NCBI GenBank assembly: GCA_013399115.1
Contig: VXAA01004026.1
Coordinates: forward strand, 728,594-792,593
Length of the DNA: 64,000 bases
Origin: Anseranas semipalmata
Taxonomy: Eukaryota; Chordata; Aves; Anseriformes; Anseranatidae
Reading direction: 5' to 3'
The notes beneath the pieces are model-generated. The model did not search any database. It had not been told where the DNA came from and saw only the letters and a list, made by a program, of their open reading frames with translations. The translations under genes and the position numbers were made by a program. How positions within the stretch are numbered: the first letter of the stretch is position 1; each line of letters begins with the position of its first letter. Shown in pieces: positions 1 through 11,910 of the stretch.

Positions 1-2825
1 ATATAGTTTCTCTGGATTAATATTACATAAAAGATTAATTCCTTTTCTGTATCAGGAAGATAAGTGTCATTTCACCATGGATTTATTGATATTTCATGAA
101 ACATGATTTAAGTTTTGCACAAGAATACTTTAAGGATGATTCAAATAATGAGGGTATGATGATACTGTGGACTTACGGGACACAGAAAAGGTGACTTGAA
201 AACACTATGAAAAAAAATAATGACTATGCAAGAGGATGACAACATTGTGCATGAGGCAACAGTAAGAAAAAATGAAAATATCTAGGAGACTGGACAGCAA
301 AGCTTTGCACTGCCTCAGAGGGGAGGCAAAAAAAAAAAATCATATAAACCTGTAAAAATCCTTAGAAGAAATCTCCATACAGCCATGACACAGTTCAAGT
401 GACAGGAAAGAAAAGTAATTTTACTAGATAAACTCTGAATGGAAACTGAAATTTCAGGAGAAATACTATCTCCCACTTGACTAAGGTTGGTAATTTGGGT
501 TAAGGTTGTAGCAGTGCTCTGATTAACTGTATGAGCCTCTTAGAAGACTGCTATATGCAGATTTAAATTTTCTCATCTATATAAGGTATCCTTCTACACC
601 AGTGCACTCATTCAGCTATGAGAATGGAAACATGGCCAGTAGCCAAAGAATTCAATTTAAAACCTCTCCTTTTTTTTGAGAGTTTATAAAGTCTGTATTT
701 TACAGCTCTTCCCCTATGTTTTAGATCAAATGCAAGATCAGAGCACCTACAGGAGTCATTTCACAATGTTTATGAACTGGTCTGATGAACAGCTTTGGGG
801 CTGTTGAGATTAATAATTCATATTTAAACTCCACTAGTTTGTATTTCCTATCTGGACAAACTCTGCTACATGCATCAACAATGTCTAGTTTCCCTGTGCA
901 GGAATGCACAACTTTTTTTTCCTATCTTGGACGCAAAAGATAAAGAGATGGAAATAGCTTCTATGTCTTGGTATCTGTGTAAGAAATGATTTTAGAGTAC
1001 ATTCCCCGAGGCTGCAAGTATGTTTTTAAGCACGTGATGGTATATCACCGGCTCAAGCACCCTTTCCCACAATCATCTCCAATAGCAAAAGGCGAGTTCA
1101 CTGATACAACATAAAACATTTCATGCAAGACTAGTGTTATTTAGGGCACGAACAGATCTCTTACAGTTCTGCACAGAAAGAAAGGACAACGTACTTGTAT
1201 TCTCAACGAGTATGTTACAAAACCTTGGTTGTTACAAAGCTAGGATTCCCAGTTGACAGCAATTTCAATTTTCTTGCCCACTTTCCACCCAAATCATAAG
1301 TAATATGAGAACTCTGCTGGTTCAATCCTTGCTGAGAAAAATATCAGACACAAATTCTGTATGATGCAATTGACACCTTTGCATTCTGCACTAAACCTTC
1401 CCGAAAGCAAGATCATAAATAACTTAGAAACCTGCAGTGATCAAGCATATTAACAGCATAAAACCCTACTTGTACCTGATAAAAAAATCATGGCTTGCTT
1501 ATAAAGCAGTATTTGAGTGCTCAAACCTGTTTAATAAAAAAGGCCTAACATAAATCAACAACAGAATATTATACTGGAAGAAAAGTATGCTATTTGAGAA
1601 ACAGTATGGCATGCTCTGTTAAATGTAAACTTATGTTTATATTTTCATACCAGATGTGTGGGCCTGGTGAAGCCTCGCAGAATTTCCTGTCGCTTCACAT
1701 ACAACGCCGATCAAACACCAGCTAACAGCACCAGAACAAACCTTCACCACACGATCTTCTCAGGAGAGGAAGCAAGATTAACAGGTATCCGAACGTATAA
1801 CTGAAAATATTTCTGATTCACAACTTATTTTCACTGAAATCTTTTAGAATTGATCACTGAAGTGCACAAGACTAAAGTGAAACCTTAGTATTTCACAGTA
1901 AGAAAGAATTAAAAAAAAAAATCCTCCTTCCTAATGCTTGAAGACTGTGGACTAAACAAATGCATTCTCGCATTCACAAAAAAAAATCAGTACCATCTGG
2001 TTTGATTTAGCTTTGTGATTAAAAAAGGTTTTTCTACAAACACAATTCTATTTTACATATGGCTACCTAATAGATGCCAGATATGAGCTGCATACAAAGC
2101 TGAACTATACCATAACCTATACTACACCTAAAATGCCAGTCCCCAAAGAATATATTCTTGCCTCAAATGTAATCCAATTTTGCAAAATTTCCTAACAAAA
2201 CTCAGAAAAATATTACAATAGTCAACTCAATTAGAAATTTTTGAATGAGCAAACTGGTTACATTTAATTCCACAGTATGTATAAAAAATGTTACTATTGT
2301 AATGAATATCTAATTAAGGGTACTTCGAAAAAAAATCCAAAGCATTAGGCATTCTCTTTACTCTGAAGGTGAGTCAGAAAACAACTCTGAATCTACCCAG
2401 AAGCTGGTGCACCTACCATTAAGCACTAATGTCACAAAGGGACGTGCATTAGTTAGTAACAAGACACTAAAGTGTTGTAAAATGAGCATTCTGAATAGCC
2501 CTACAAATTGCTACTACTGGAGTTAAATTAATAGGGTTCAATAAATGACTGCTCCTAAAAAATGCATCACTGTCTTCTGAAAATGCATCTTTTACATTAC
2601 ACCTCTATAAAAAGAAAGAAAAGTTTCACTGTTAGTAACGTGGTACTGTGATAGGAAATCAGCTTTGAGAAAAAAGTAAATTCAAATATGTTCTCCCCAG
2701 CAAGAAGAATTCCTGTTATAAAAGTGTAATGTAAGCATACATTTTCCCTAAATTTATACGACATGCCTGAGCACAGCATACTCTTATTAATAGTTTTAGA
2801 AATTTTGCTGTAAGCCACTTCTTCA
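1..2825. other. Presumed intron, no feature recognised
   Basis: 2.8 kb of A/T-rich DNA with short A runs. I looked for ANKRD46 ankyrin-repeat coding exons on the minus strand and saw none. Confidence 0.6.
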
Positions 2826-3502
2826 ATGATACACATTGACAGTCGGCTGAACATGAGCCAGCAGTGTGCTCAGGTGGCCAAGAAGGCCAATAGCATCCTG
2901 GCTTGTATCAGGAACAGTGTGGCCAGCAGGACTAGGGAGGTGATTGTCCCCCTGTACTCGGCTCTGGTGAGGCCGCACCTCGAGTACTGTGTTCAGTTTT
3001 GGGCCCCTCACTACAAGAAGGACATGGAGGTGCTCGAGAGAGTCCAGAGAAGGGCAACGAAGCTGGCGAGGGGTCTCGAGAACAAGCCTTACGAGGAGCG
3101 GCTGAGGGAGCTGGGGTTGTTCAGCCTGGAGAAGAGGAGGCTCAGGGGTGACCTTATCGCTCTCTACAGGTACCTTAAAGGAGGCTGTAGTGAGGTAGGG
3201 ATTGGTCTCTTCTCCCACATGCCTGGTGACAGGACGAGGGGGAATGGGCTAAAGTTGCGTCAGGGGAGGTTTAGGTTGAATGTTAGGAAAAACTTCTTTA
3301 CCGAAAGGGTAGTTAGGCATTGGAATGGGCTGCCCAGGGAAGTGGTTGAGTCACCATCCCTGGAGGTCTTTAAAAGACGTTTAGATGTTGAGCTTAGAGA
3401 TATGGTTTAGTGTGGGCCTTGTTAGAGTTAGGTCAGAGGTTGGACTAGGTGATCTTGGAGGTCTCTTCCAACCTGAACAATTCTGTGATTCTGTGATTCT
3501 GT
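2826..3502 (+). mobile_element. CR1 LINE, 3' end with ORF2 C-terminus
   Basis: 5'-truncated CR1 retrotransposon. The plus frame 2,826-3,410 encodes the C-terminal 194 residues of ORF2: [97 protein letters not shown]. The frame is intact to its stop, so the insertion is fairly young. The 3' end has TTGGACTAGGTGATCTTGGA and three ATTCTGTG tail units (3,480-3,502). It is not autonomous because the endonuclease and RT parts are missing. Confidence 0.96.
3480..3502 (+). repeat. CR1 terminal 8-bp tail repeat
   Basis: ATTCTGTG occurs twice and then partly a third time at the 3' end of the CR1 copy. This is the family's characteristic tail in place of poly(A). Confidence 0.93.
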
Positions 3503-6170
3503 TTAGTACAGGATGCAAAAATCGAACTATTCTGTTTTCAAGAGGAATGCTTGTATGAAGTGATTACGTAAGACTAATTTACTTTTATTTATTAGCAGTC
3601 AGTTGCCTGCCACTGTACCGCGTAGAGCCGTAACTCAATGTCACACACTAACCCGTTCTGTAACACGCTCAAACCTGTGGAAGCAGAAGCCAGGAGTCAT
3701 CTTGAATAATTCAAAACCTAGAGCTAGATGCAAGTTTTGTTACTGCTCAAACTACTCCTAAATGTGCACTAACCGTGGATGGTTTTATTTTACAGTAAAC
3801 GTACGGTTTTGCCTCTGCCTTCTCAGTAGTTACCAAATAGCTCCAGCAAGAGGAGCTGGATTGTTATGAGACAGAATCACCAACGGGACCAGAGTCTCTC
3901 CACCACAAAAATATTAATGGACTTGATGAGTTGTAATTAATCACCCAATTACTGCTACACGACTTACCAACTCTGTAAAACAACAGTATTTCCACGAACA
4001 TTCAGAAAAACTGAAGTTAATTATCACTTTTCAAGTAACACTTTGGAACAAAGGCACACTGTCAGATCACACAATAGTTGAGACTTCTCCATTCTGAGAG
4101 ACACACTGACATCTAGAACCTAAGCATCAGTAAGATTACCACCAGAGAAACTGCCATTAACAGATGGAAACTTAAAATTAAGGACAAAACCCATCTCCCC
4201 CACCCCCTGCCTCAGCAAAACAGACAACAGGCGTTACTTATAAAAATCTGCATTTGCCAACTCCCTCATGGCAAACAACTTCCTCTCTTTGTAATACATT
4301 TTTGGAGTACTTCAGTGGCAGTGGCTTCTGAGCTCCTTCTTCCTCTCCAGTTTTTAAATGAATGAAGCATTCCAGCTTGAGCACTCTGCTTAAACTGTAA
4401 GCCTGTGCTCTCTGAAGGCAAAGTTTCCACTCAGATAGAACAGTGACCTTAAAAATATTACAAAAACATAAACTGTCTTTGGGTATACATGGCAATATAT
4501 TTAAAAAGATGTAATTTAATCATAACAACAACAACAAAACCCACCACCCTGTCTGTGTATCCTCTGAACACTGATGAAATGTAGGCCAAATAATATTATT
4601 CTCTTTCCTTTTCTGGGTAGGCTGAGGGAGAAAATCCTTGCAAAGCTTTCATGCACGCTTGTTTTTACGTGCAAGTTATTGAGGAGTCACTTATCTGAAT
4701 AAATGTTATATTTAGTCAAAAATCATATGATCAATTACCATCTTTGTTTAGGAAAACCCACCATTATCTACATCAAGTTCCATCGACAGCTCTGTATCTT
4801 CTACTAAAAATCTTCAGCTGTTCAGTCCAACTGGATTAGAGTTTTATTTCTCCACTAATACGGATCTGCTGCAAAAAGCAGCACATCAGATTTAGTACAG
4901 CATTATGTCTGCTGCAGCATTTTCCCTTCTTTAGTTATTTTTTCAATAGTTTCTGGATTCAAGGTATCACAGCAGGCTCTTAACACCTACCTCTCCTTTT
5001 CATGTCTCTAGCCAGGGTAAGTGGTAATACAAGACAACATTATTTATGACATTTGTCTACAGTCATTCCCATTCCTTCCTGCAGATGCATAAGATACACA
5101 GGTCTATTCTCTTGATGCCAGGACCATCCTGCAGGCAGAAACTTTGGTGCACTGCATACACATGGTGCTTTGCACATACAGCCTACAAAGTGCTTTATGA
5201 AAAAAAAAAATAATTATTGCTCTTTTACGGATCAGTAGATAGTGGCATTAGAAACAGAGAGCTTTGCTTATCATTGTACAGTATGTCAACATTAAAAGAT
5301 AAAAAATAAACAGGTCCTCAAATGCCAATCCAGGGTTGTTGAATGTTTCCCTAGATAACACAGTACTTTCATTGTGTATTTACATACATGGAATCAGGGA
5401 ACAATAGGAACGAGGTCATTCTTTTTAAATACCTTTATTGACAAGAAGATTCACAAACATCCTTTCTAGACTTAACTGGTAATTCAATTGCATTACATGT
5501 TTCAGTGCACTTCTATCAAATACGCATTTAAGTATTTCTGAACCTTGCCCATTTTTTATCTTCTGCGAAGGAACTATTCAGATAGCAAGGCAATTTACAG
5601 CAGTTAGAAACAGATGATCTGTAACTTTAATTCCCCACAACTGGCTCAGGTCAATCAGTAAAGTAACTTCAGTATTTCTTTGATGATTGCGGTCAGTTTG
5701 AAAACATCTGCTTTTATAGAAAGTTACTGAATCAGTCACACTGGTCATAATTATCAACTTCTTCACAAACCTTTATTCAAATTCCTTCTTTGGTTCTGCT
5801 GGGAACATGCAGGATGCTAACGCATGTCAATCAAGAAAATATTAAAGTCCATTGCAGTTTTTTCTTTCTTTTTTTTTTTTTTTTAAGAAACTAGAGAGAA
5901 TTAGTTCCATTCCTACCAAAAGTTTAAATTTGCTGCAGATCTTGAAACAGTCTTCTGGAAAAGAAGACAACTCTAACTGAGCAACAAGAGATCGTCAATA
6001 ACTGGCTAGCTGTAACTGCAGAAGTATGCACACTATTTGTATCTAGAAGAATACTGCCACCATGTGGACTGACAAATTCCTGTTCAACTGAAGTAAATGG
6101 TGTGATGGATAATCCTGGACTCGCACAGATTTTCTAGATTTTATGGTGTTTTCTAATTTCCTGAGAAGGA
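3503..6170. other. Presumed intron, mostly featureless
   Basis: 2.7 kb. The only possible element is a weak MIR-like patch at 5,155-5,270. T and A runs occur near 5,866-5,885 and 5,200-5,210. Confidence 0.6.
5155..5270 (+). mobile_element. Possible MIR-like fossil
   Basis: CTACAAAGTGCTTTATGA followed by ATTATTGCTCTTTTACGG and GAAACAGAGAGCTTTGCTTA follows MIR block order loosely. The match is weak and rests on memory of the consensus. Confidence 0.25.
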
Positions 6171-6300
6171 AATCACAGAATCACAGAAAGGCTGAGGCTG
6201 GCAGGGACCTCTGGAGACCATTTGGTCCAACTCCCTGCTCAAGCTGGGACACGCAGAGCCGCTTGCCCAGGACCATGTCCAGGTAGTTTCTGAAGAGAGA
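6171..6300 (-). mobile_element. CR1 LINE 3' fragment
   Basis: The plus strand reads AATCACAGAATCACAGAAAG, then GCTGAGGCTGGCAGGGACCT, CTGGAGACCATTTGGTCCAA and CAGGACCATGTCCAGG. This is the reverse complement of an avian CR1 3' end including its short tail repeat. About 130 bp survive. Confidence 0.92.
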
Positions 6301-7229
6301 GATGAAAGAGATGGAAGAAATGATGGAAGGCCTGGAAACTTGATAAAAAAGAATTCTGAAATTCAAACTGTTGTTCCTTTGTTGCACAGACAGCGATCTT
6401 TGTTTAAGCACTGATCCTTTATTAGTGAAATGAGGACTTCTCTATATGTCTTGAGTTCTGAAGATACAGGTTTTTCCTTTAAAAAAGTATGCATTTATGC
6501 CTGTTCCATGGAAAACAAACAAACAAAAAAAGCCCAGTCTTTACACAGACAAACAATAACTCTCATATGACAAGTTCACTAAAGTGGGAAACCTTCTGCC
6601 TCCAGTAGGAATTGTCAGAAGCCACAGCTCAATCAGCTTTATTCCAGCAATAAAGCACGCTAAGAATCAAGAACCTGCCACTAAACCACTTATGACTATA
6701 TAGCCTACATTCTCTTATTTCTTATAATGTATACGTTAGCTTATATGCTTTCACTAATACATGACCTTGAAAGACATGACCTTAGTAATGTATGCAACCT
6801 CAAATCCACTTTAATGGCTAGAGAACAGAAGCAGGTCACTTTAAAGAGCAGAAGTCTCCTAAATTTGTACATTTACATATAACAGATTATTTGACTTTAC
6901 TTTTGAAATACTACATTGTGCTGCTTTTTCATTACAGTTTATAATTTTGTATCAACAACTAACACCAATAAGAAGCTAAGGAATGCTGTCAGACACATAA
7001 CTCTTGCCATGACTCTGGACACAGGCATTTCTGCTCTGAATTTTCATGTTCACACAGTAAATCATGAAACCAATTTATCAAATCTAACTTGTTAATTGAT
7101 ATATTTACTTGTTCCAAATATTCTAAATCTCCATCAATATAGTATGATTTTTTACTATATACTTCCTGAGATGAGGGATGGAGGCAGAACTGCACACCGT
7201 TTGAGGTGAACCACAGATGAACACAATTG
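6301..7229. other. No recognised feature
   Basis: About 930 bp of A/T-rich DNA, presumed intron of ANKRD46, with no exon or repeat that I can support. Confidence 0.6.
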
Positions 7230-7649
7230 CATGAAAAGATTTTCCCTTTTGTTCTTTACATGTTTTCCAACAATATTTACTATTTGATTTACCTTTCTGA
7301 CTGCATTATGGGTACATTTTCACGGAACCATTTATCATAATTACAAAATACTGCTCATTACTGAAAGCCCACGATTTCATATGGGGCTCAGGAATCTTTT
7401 CACCCTATCTGAATCACTCTACATACCTACACTGAATTTCCTGTGCCGTTATATATATTATCCAGCTACTCAGTTTTACAGGGTCCATCTGCAGTTTTTC
7501 ATAGCTGATCTTATCTTTACTACTCACGTCATCAGCAAACACTATCACCTTGTTGCTCACTGCCTCTTCTACGCTGTCCATGGAAATGCTGACAGTTCAG
7601 AATCCAGAATGGAACCCTGCAGAACTAAAATTTTCTTCCACTGATCATA
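7230..7649 (-). mobile_element. Ancient CR1-type reverse-transcriptase fossil with FADD box
   Basis: The minus-strand reading contains VFADDVSSKDKISYEKLQMD; FADD is at 7,528-7,539. This is the RT catalytic box followed by the region aligned with [14 protein letters not shown] sequence of the copy at 16.55 kb. Stops follow soon after. The DNA words resemble an old amniote CR1 consensus read in antisense. Confidence 0.6.
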
Positions 7650-8231
7650 AGTTCATAAAATCGCCCACCTGGGTCCTGCTCACCCAGCGCTCTGCTTTCA
7701 ACAGTGGCAATCAGAGAAGCTTGCTGGGGAGAGCACGCGAGCCCAGCTGCTTTCTGCAGCCCGCTCCCCTCACAGCGCCAGCAGCCACTGCTCTTACAGG
7801 GGGACCCTCGCGGCCCCTCAGCAGATCTCTTGCCCGTGAGGTTGCCTCATCCCTTCCCAAACCTGCCCACACTTCGGCCTCCACAGCTGCCTACCCCCCC
7901 GCTGCATCCTTCCCTAGGACCCCCAAACCACCGCCCGCCAGGCCCTGCAGGCGACCCCTCCTCTCGTGCCGCAGGGCTGGGTGAGCAACTCTCCCCGCAC
8001 CCACCTCCTTCCTTTCATGCGTCCCGATCAGGCCCCAGCCACCTCCTCTCCCATGTGAACAATCCCGACCTTCCAGTCGTTCCTCCTGTGGACACCGATG
8101 CCCTTGGCCCTTTCGGTTGCCCCTCCCTAACCCACCGGGTCCCTCTTCAGCTGCACAGACCAGAACCACGCTGCCGCAGCCAAACGGTGCCCTCTGTCTT
8201 CTCCTCAGTGCCCGCCCTGGGACACTCGCCA
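7650..8231. other. GC-rich block of unknown origin
   Basis: About 580 bp of C-rich, CpG-containing DNA between two CR1 fossils, in strong contrast to the A/T-rich surroundings. All three plus frames and one minus frame are long and open, as expected from composition; they are Pro/Ser or Gly/Arg-rich with no family match. It could be a small regulatory CpG-rich patch or an unrecognised repeat. Confidence 0.5.
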
Positions 8232-8490
8232 TCCTCCCGGCTCCCTGGCTGCCATGGCACACCGAGCTGGCGCTTTCAAGGAACTGCCAAGGATGACAAC
8301 TCCAAGAGCTTCTTCTTGAGTGGTGGCTGCCACGTAAATCATGAGTTCAGCACCATACGAACATGGTTTAGATTATTCTACCCAAGACATCGCCTTAGCT
8401 TTGTGCACACTGAAGCTCACACACCACCTTCTTTAGTCTGGCAATTTATTTTTACCCTCTTTTTAATTTTTCCACGCAACTATTTCTGCA
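8232..8490 (-). mobile_element. Ancient CR1-type ORF2 fragment
   Basis: The minus-strand reading includes TTQEEALGVV, then ILGSSLKAPARCAMAAREP. This resembles the CR1 stretch following the RT (form: [20 protein letters not shown]; the copy at 2.83 kb has [18 protein letters not shown]). It is degenerate. It is not collinear with the fossil at 7.23-7.65 kb, so it is a separate insertion. Confidence 0.5.
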
Positions 8491-10905
8491 CATAGGAAAC
8501 CTTTTTTGTGCTCTAAGTGACTAGTAGCCTTAAAAGTCTCTGGTAGGGACCCTTTTTTTTTCCTTAATGCTTCCTGAAATTCCAAGTAAGCTGTATAAAG
8601 CACATCACCTGCATCTACCATGCTACTCAGTAATCCTTAGTGGAAGCTGACTAGCCTTAAAGAAGTCAAACCTCTAAAAATGTGTTCAAACTCGGCCAGA
8701 ACCAGTCCCTAACAAATGAAGGCACAGCAAGGACGGGTATACACCTCTCTCCGCACTTCTCTGGGGAAGAGGAAAGGCAAGCATTCTAGACCATCCATGG
8801 GAAAACAATAAACCAGAAGCCTTTCCTGAAACATGCAGCTGCCCTTTATCCCCACCCATTATGCTGATCTGATGCTCTAAGAGGTCTTGAGCATGCTGGG
8901 GAATATAATACCATCAATGCACATTAAAAGATTTATTCCTTTAAGCTTATGTTAGAAAATTCTGCTGATTTTGCTGTGTTACCTGGATGTGAGAAATTTG
9001 CCCAGTGGCAAAGCTGGGCAATTCTACAGCTCTGTTGCACTTAGACTCTGGTTTTAGTTTATATACCTACACTACTTTCCCAAGCTGCATTTCTTTCTGT
9101 TACTCTGTTGATAAAATTTCAATTGACTAAGTCCTGCAGTAGAGAGATGGCTTCTGTGAGGTACTGCATGAGATTAGAGCAAAACTTTTTTCCCTATGTA
9201 CTTAGAAAACATCGCTTTTAAAGGGTAAAACAAATCAAAACAAACCTGAACTTCTCAGTATTCCATGTACTTAGTGAGTATCATCGTTAAACAGTAAAGC
9301 ACACCTGAGCATTTCAGTATTTGTGCTCTTAACTTAGGTGACAGCAGAATCACAGTAAACAACAAATAATTACCAACAACCGAAGTTTGGTGTAACAGGC
9401 ACATGCACCCAAGGCAAGCTTGTCAGCCGGTCATCTACACTGACGGCATGCTACGAACGGCCTCCACACAAAGCTGAACGCATCAGGGGTCCTGTACTTC
9501 ACACAATGTGTATAAACAAATGCCCTCTGAAATACCTTATGTCCACGTTAACTGATACATCTAGAAGTGGAGCACAAGTGAGATCATGTGGGAGGCAACC
9601 AACAGGCTGCTGGGAAGAAAAAACAGCCCTCAAAATTCCAACATACCCAAAAGACAAGAGCCACTAGTAGTTCACACCGTGGATAACTAGGTATCACAGG
9701 TCCTTGGCTGCAGATGAGGACTTCAAGGCCACATGTGTTCAGAAATTAACTGCACAAGAACAGAAATTGGGACAGGTGGATGTGGAATGCAGTCAACTTA
9801 AGGCATCAACTGGAATCCCTCTCTCTTGCTGATGAGGCAACTCTAAATGTAAGATACCAAAACCTGCTGAGAGGAAACCTAACACTAAGTGCAGATCAGA
9901 ACTGATTTTTATAGTCCGTTCTTGCAGAGGCAAACTAGCGCTCTTCTGGAAAGAAGACAGCAGATGCACATACCATGCTTCAGTCTTTGACTCATCTCAG
10001 CCTACCCTTTAATACCTTCTTTTCAACTCAAAAAGAGAGCAATTAGCATGTATCATATTCTGACTGTCACCAATTCTACTAGTCAGACTGCAAACATTAC
10101 TATAAATATTTTTCTTCTAAAAACCACATTTAACAAGTTCTTGTTAATAAACTATTTTACAAATAAAACAAAGAAGAAAAACAGACCTAAGGTCTACAGG
10201 TAAGGACAGCTCAGTCCCCTGCTGCAGCAAGCGAAACCAATCACTTTTACAAACCAGTCACTTTCCAGCTAAAATAATTTGTTGGGTTCTTGCTTCTCCT
10301 TGACCTTTGGGAAGGCTGCTCCTGAACATCAGCGCTCTGGTGGCTAGAAATTTTCACATATTATTATAATCTTAAAATCTACGTTAAATTATCCATGTAT
10401 CAACACCACTCTTAAACTAAATTTAATTCCCTTCATAATGTTTACCTTGATGTTTCAACCGAAAGCAAAAAAGACCTCTATTCTGCAAAGCTAAAGAGAC
10501 CAAATGCTTCTTTCAATATAGACTCTTCATTTCCCTACCTGTTCTAGGCTCATCTTCCTGCATCTGTTCCACTTCACCTGTTTATTTGACGACAATTAAC
10601 GCTGCATGAAGCATTCTAGCATTTTGTTCATAGATAATAGTAACTTCTGCTGGTTCACCACAGCTCTGCATTCACTTTTTTCACAATTACTTATCTTGAA
10701 ACTACCCCATGCACATTTTGGGTTTGTGTTGCTTTAAACTGATAACGATTTCTCTGTAAATCGTGTGCTTACAAGTTTGCAACTGCAAAACTTTGTTCTT
10801 TAAATCCTTGCATTTTATTTAAGTTATTATTATACTTCTTTCATTCTCTAGTTCTTATGATCATCTAATTTTTCCTGTGTAGTACTGTTATCCTCTTCTA
10901 TATTG
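8491..10905. other. Presumed ANKRD46 intron 1, no element recognised
   Basis: 2.4 kb of A/T-rich DNA. No exon, RNA gene or young repeat was seen on either strand. Confidence 0.6.
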
Positions 10906-11280
10906 CCAGTGCCTCCCAACTCATTCATCACTACCAAATTTAAACAGTAAATTTTAACTGTTACATCAAGATCTTTATTAAGTATTTAATAAGACCGGTC
11001 TCAAGATGGATCTTCAAATAACTCATTTTATAATCTCCTTTTATACCCAGACTTGATGGTTTTCAGTATTACTCACCACAATTTGTCTCTAGTCCTTATC
11101 CTTTTTAATGCTGGTGTTACCCCTATCTTTTCAGCACAATAACAACTCCCCATGCAGCAGCTGATCAAAAACTTTACTGCTATCCAGAAAAAAAGAAAGA
11201 GAACTACTTCATTTCCCATAAAACCAGCAATTACTTCATCAAAGACAATTCCGAGGATAGCTAACAAAAACCACTTCTGG
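10906..11280 (-). mobile_element. Ancient CR1-type reverse-transcriptase fossil
   Basis: The minus-strand reading gives LDSSKVFD at 11,164-11,187, where the younger CR1 has LEFSKAFD. It then gives FKFGSDE followed by a stop and VG near 10,938, where the younger copy has KFADNTKLG. The spacing of the two motifs (249 nt) is close to the 261 nt of the copy at 16.3-16.55 kb. Stops and frameshifts show a long-dead LINE. Confidence 0.6.
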
Positions 11281-11329
11281 CGGAAACGTGTATTACCTTT
11301 TAATTTCATTTATCTTCACGTTTTTCTCC

Positions 11330-11910
11330 TTGAAATGCGTTGTAAGGCCGGCGCACCACTGGGGCTCAGCGCCCTGTCGGGGGGCAGCTCCCACCAAACC
11401 GGCGCCCACCTCGGCAGATTCCGCCCCGGGCATCGCCCCCTCCTCCCCATTTCGCTTTCCTGCCCGCTCTCGGTGCCCGGTACCACAGCGGGGCCGCCGC
11501 ACCCCCTCGCCCTGCGGCCTGAGCCGCCGCCCGCTCCCCTTTCCCTGCCGCGAGGCTTTCGCGGCCCAGGGGCGGGCGGAGCCGGCCCCGCGCGGCCCCA
11601 CGCAGACAGACCGACGGACACCGCTCCCCCCCCCTCTCAGACCGACCGACGGGCACAGCCCCTGTCCCCCCAGGCCGCGCCGCAGCCGCCGCGCTACCTG
11701 CCTGGCGCCGGCGGCTCCTCGGCACGCAGAGGGGCGGCGGGGAGGCTGCGAGCGCCCGCTGCTGGGCGGAGGCCGCTGCCGGCCTGGTCGGCGAGGCCGC
11801 TGGGGCTGCGGCGGAAAATGGCCCCGGTGACAAGGCGGCGGGGCTCTGCCCCGCGGGGGAAGCGCTGGTGCTGCCAGGGGGACGGGTCCTGCCTGCTTGC
11901 ACCGGGAAAC
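11330..11910 (-). promoter_or_regulatory. ANKRD46: CpG island, probable ANKRD46 promoter
   Basis: About 580 bp very rich in G+C and CpG, abruptly bounded by A/T-rich DNA. A strong minus-strand splice donor (CAG|GTAGCG) at 11,698/11,697 indicates transcription leftwards, away from SNX31. In mammals ANKRD46 follows SNX31 on the same strand, so a promoter for ANKRD46 is the inferred role; no coding sequence confirms it. Long frames on both strands here are compositional artefacts. Confidence 0.5.
11698..11820 (-). other. ANKRD46: Putative non-coding first exon of ANKRD46
   Basis: The exon is proposed only from the donor CAG|GTAGCG at its left end inside the CpG island. The right limit (transcription start) is a guess. 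The identity rests on gene order, not on sequence similarity. Confidence 0.3.

Noticed and set aside
2823..3218. 131-codon minus-strand frame
   Set aside because: It is the antisense shadow of the CR1 ORF2 frame on the plus strand.
7704..8495. 263-codon plus-strand Pro/Ser-rich frame
   Set aside because: It covers a GC-rich block and an antisense CR1 fossil, has no family similarity and no flanking exon signals; treated as compositional.
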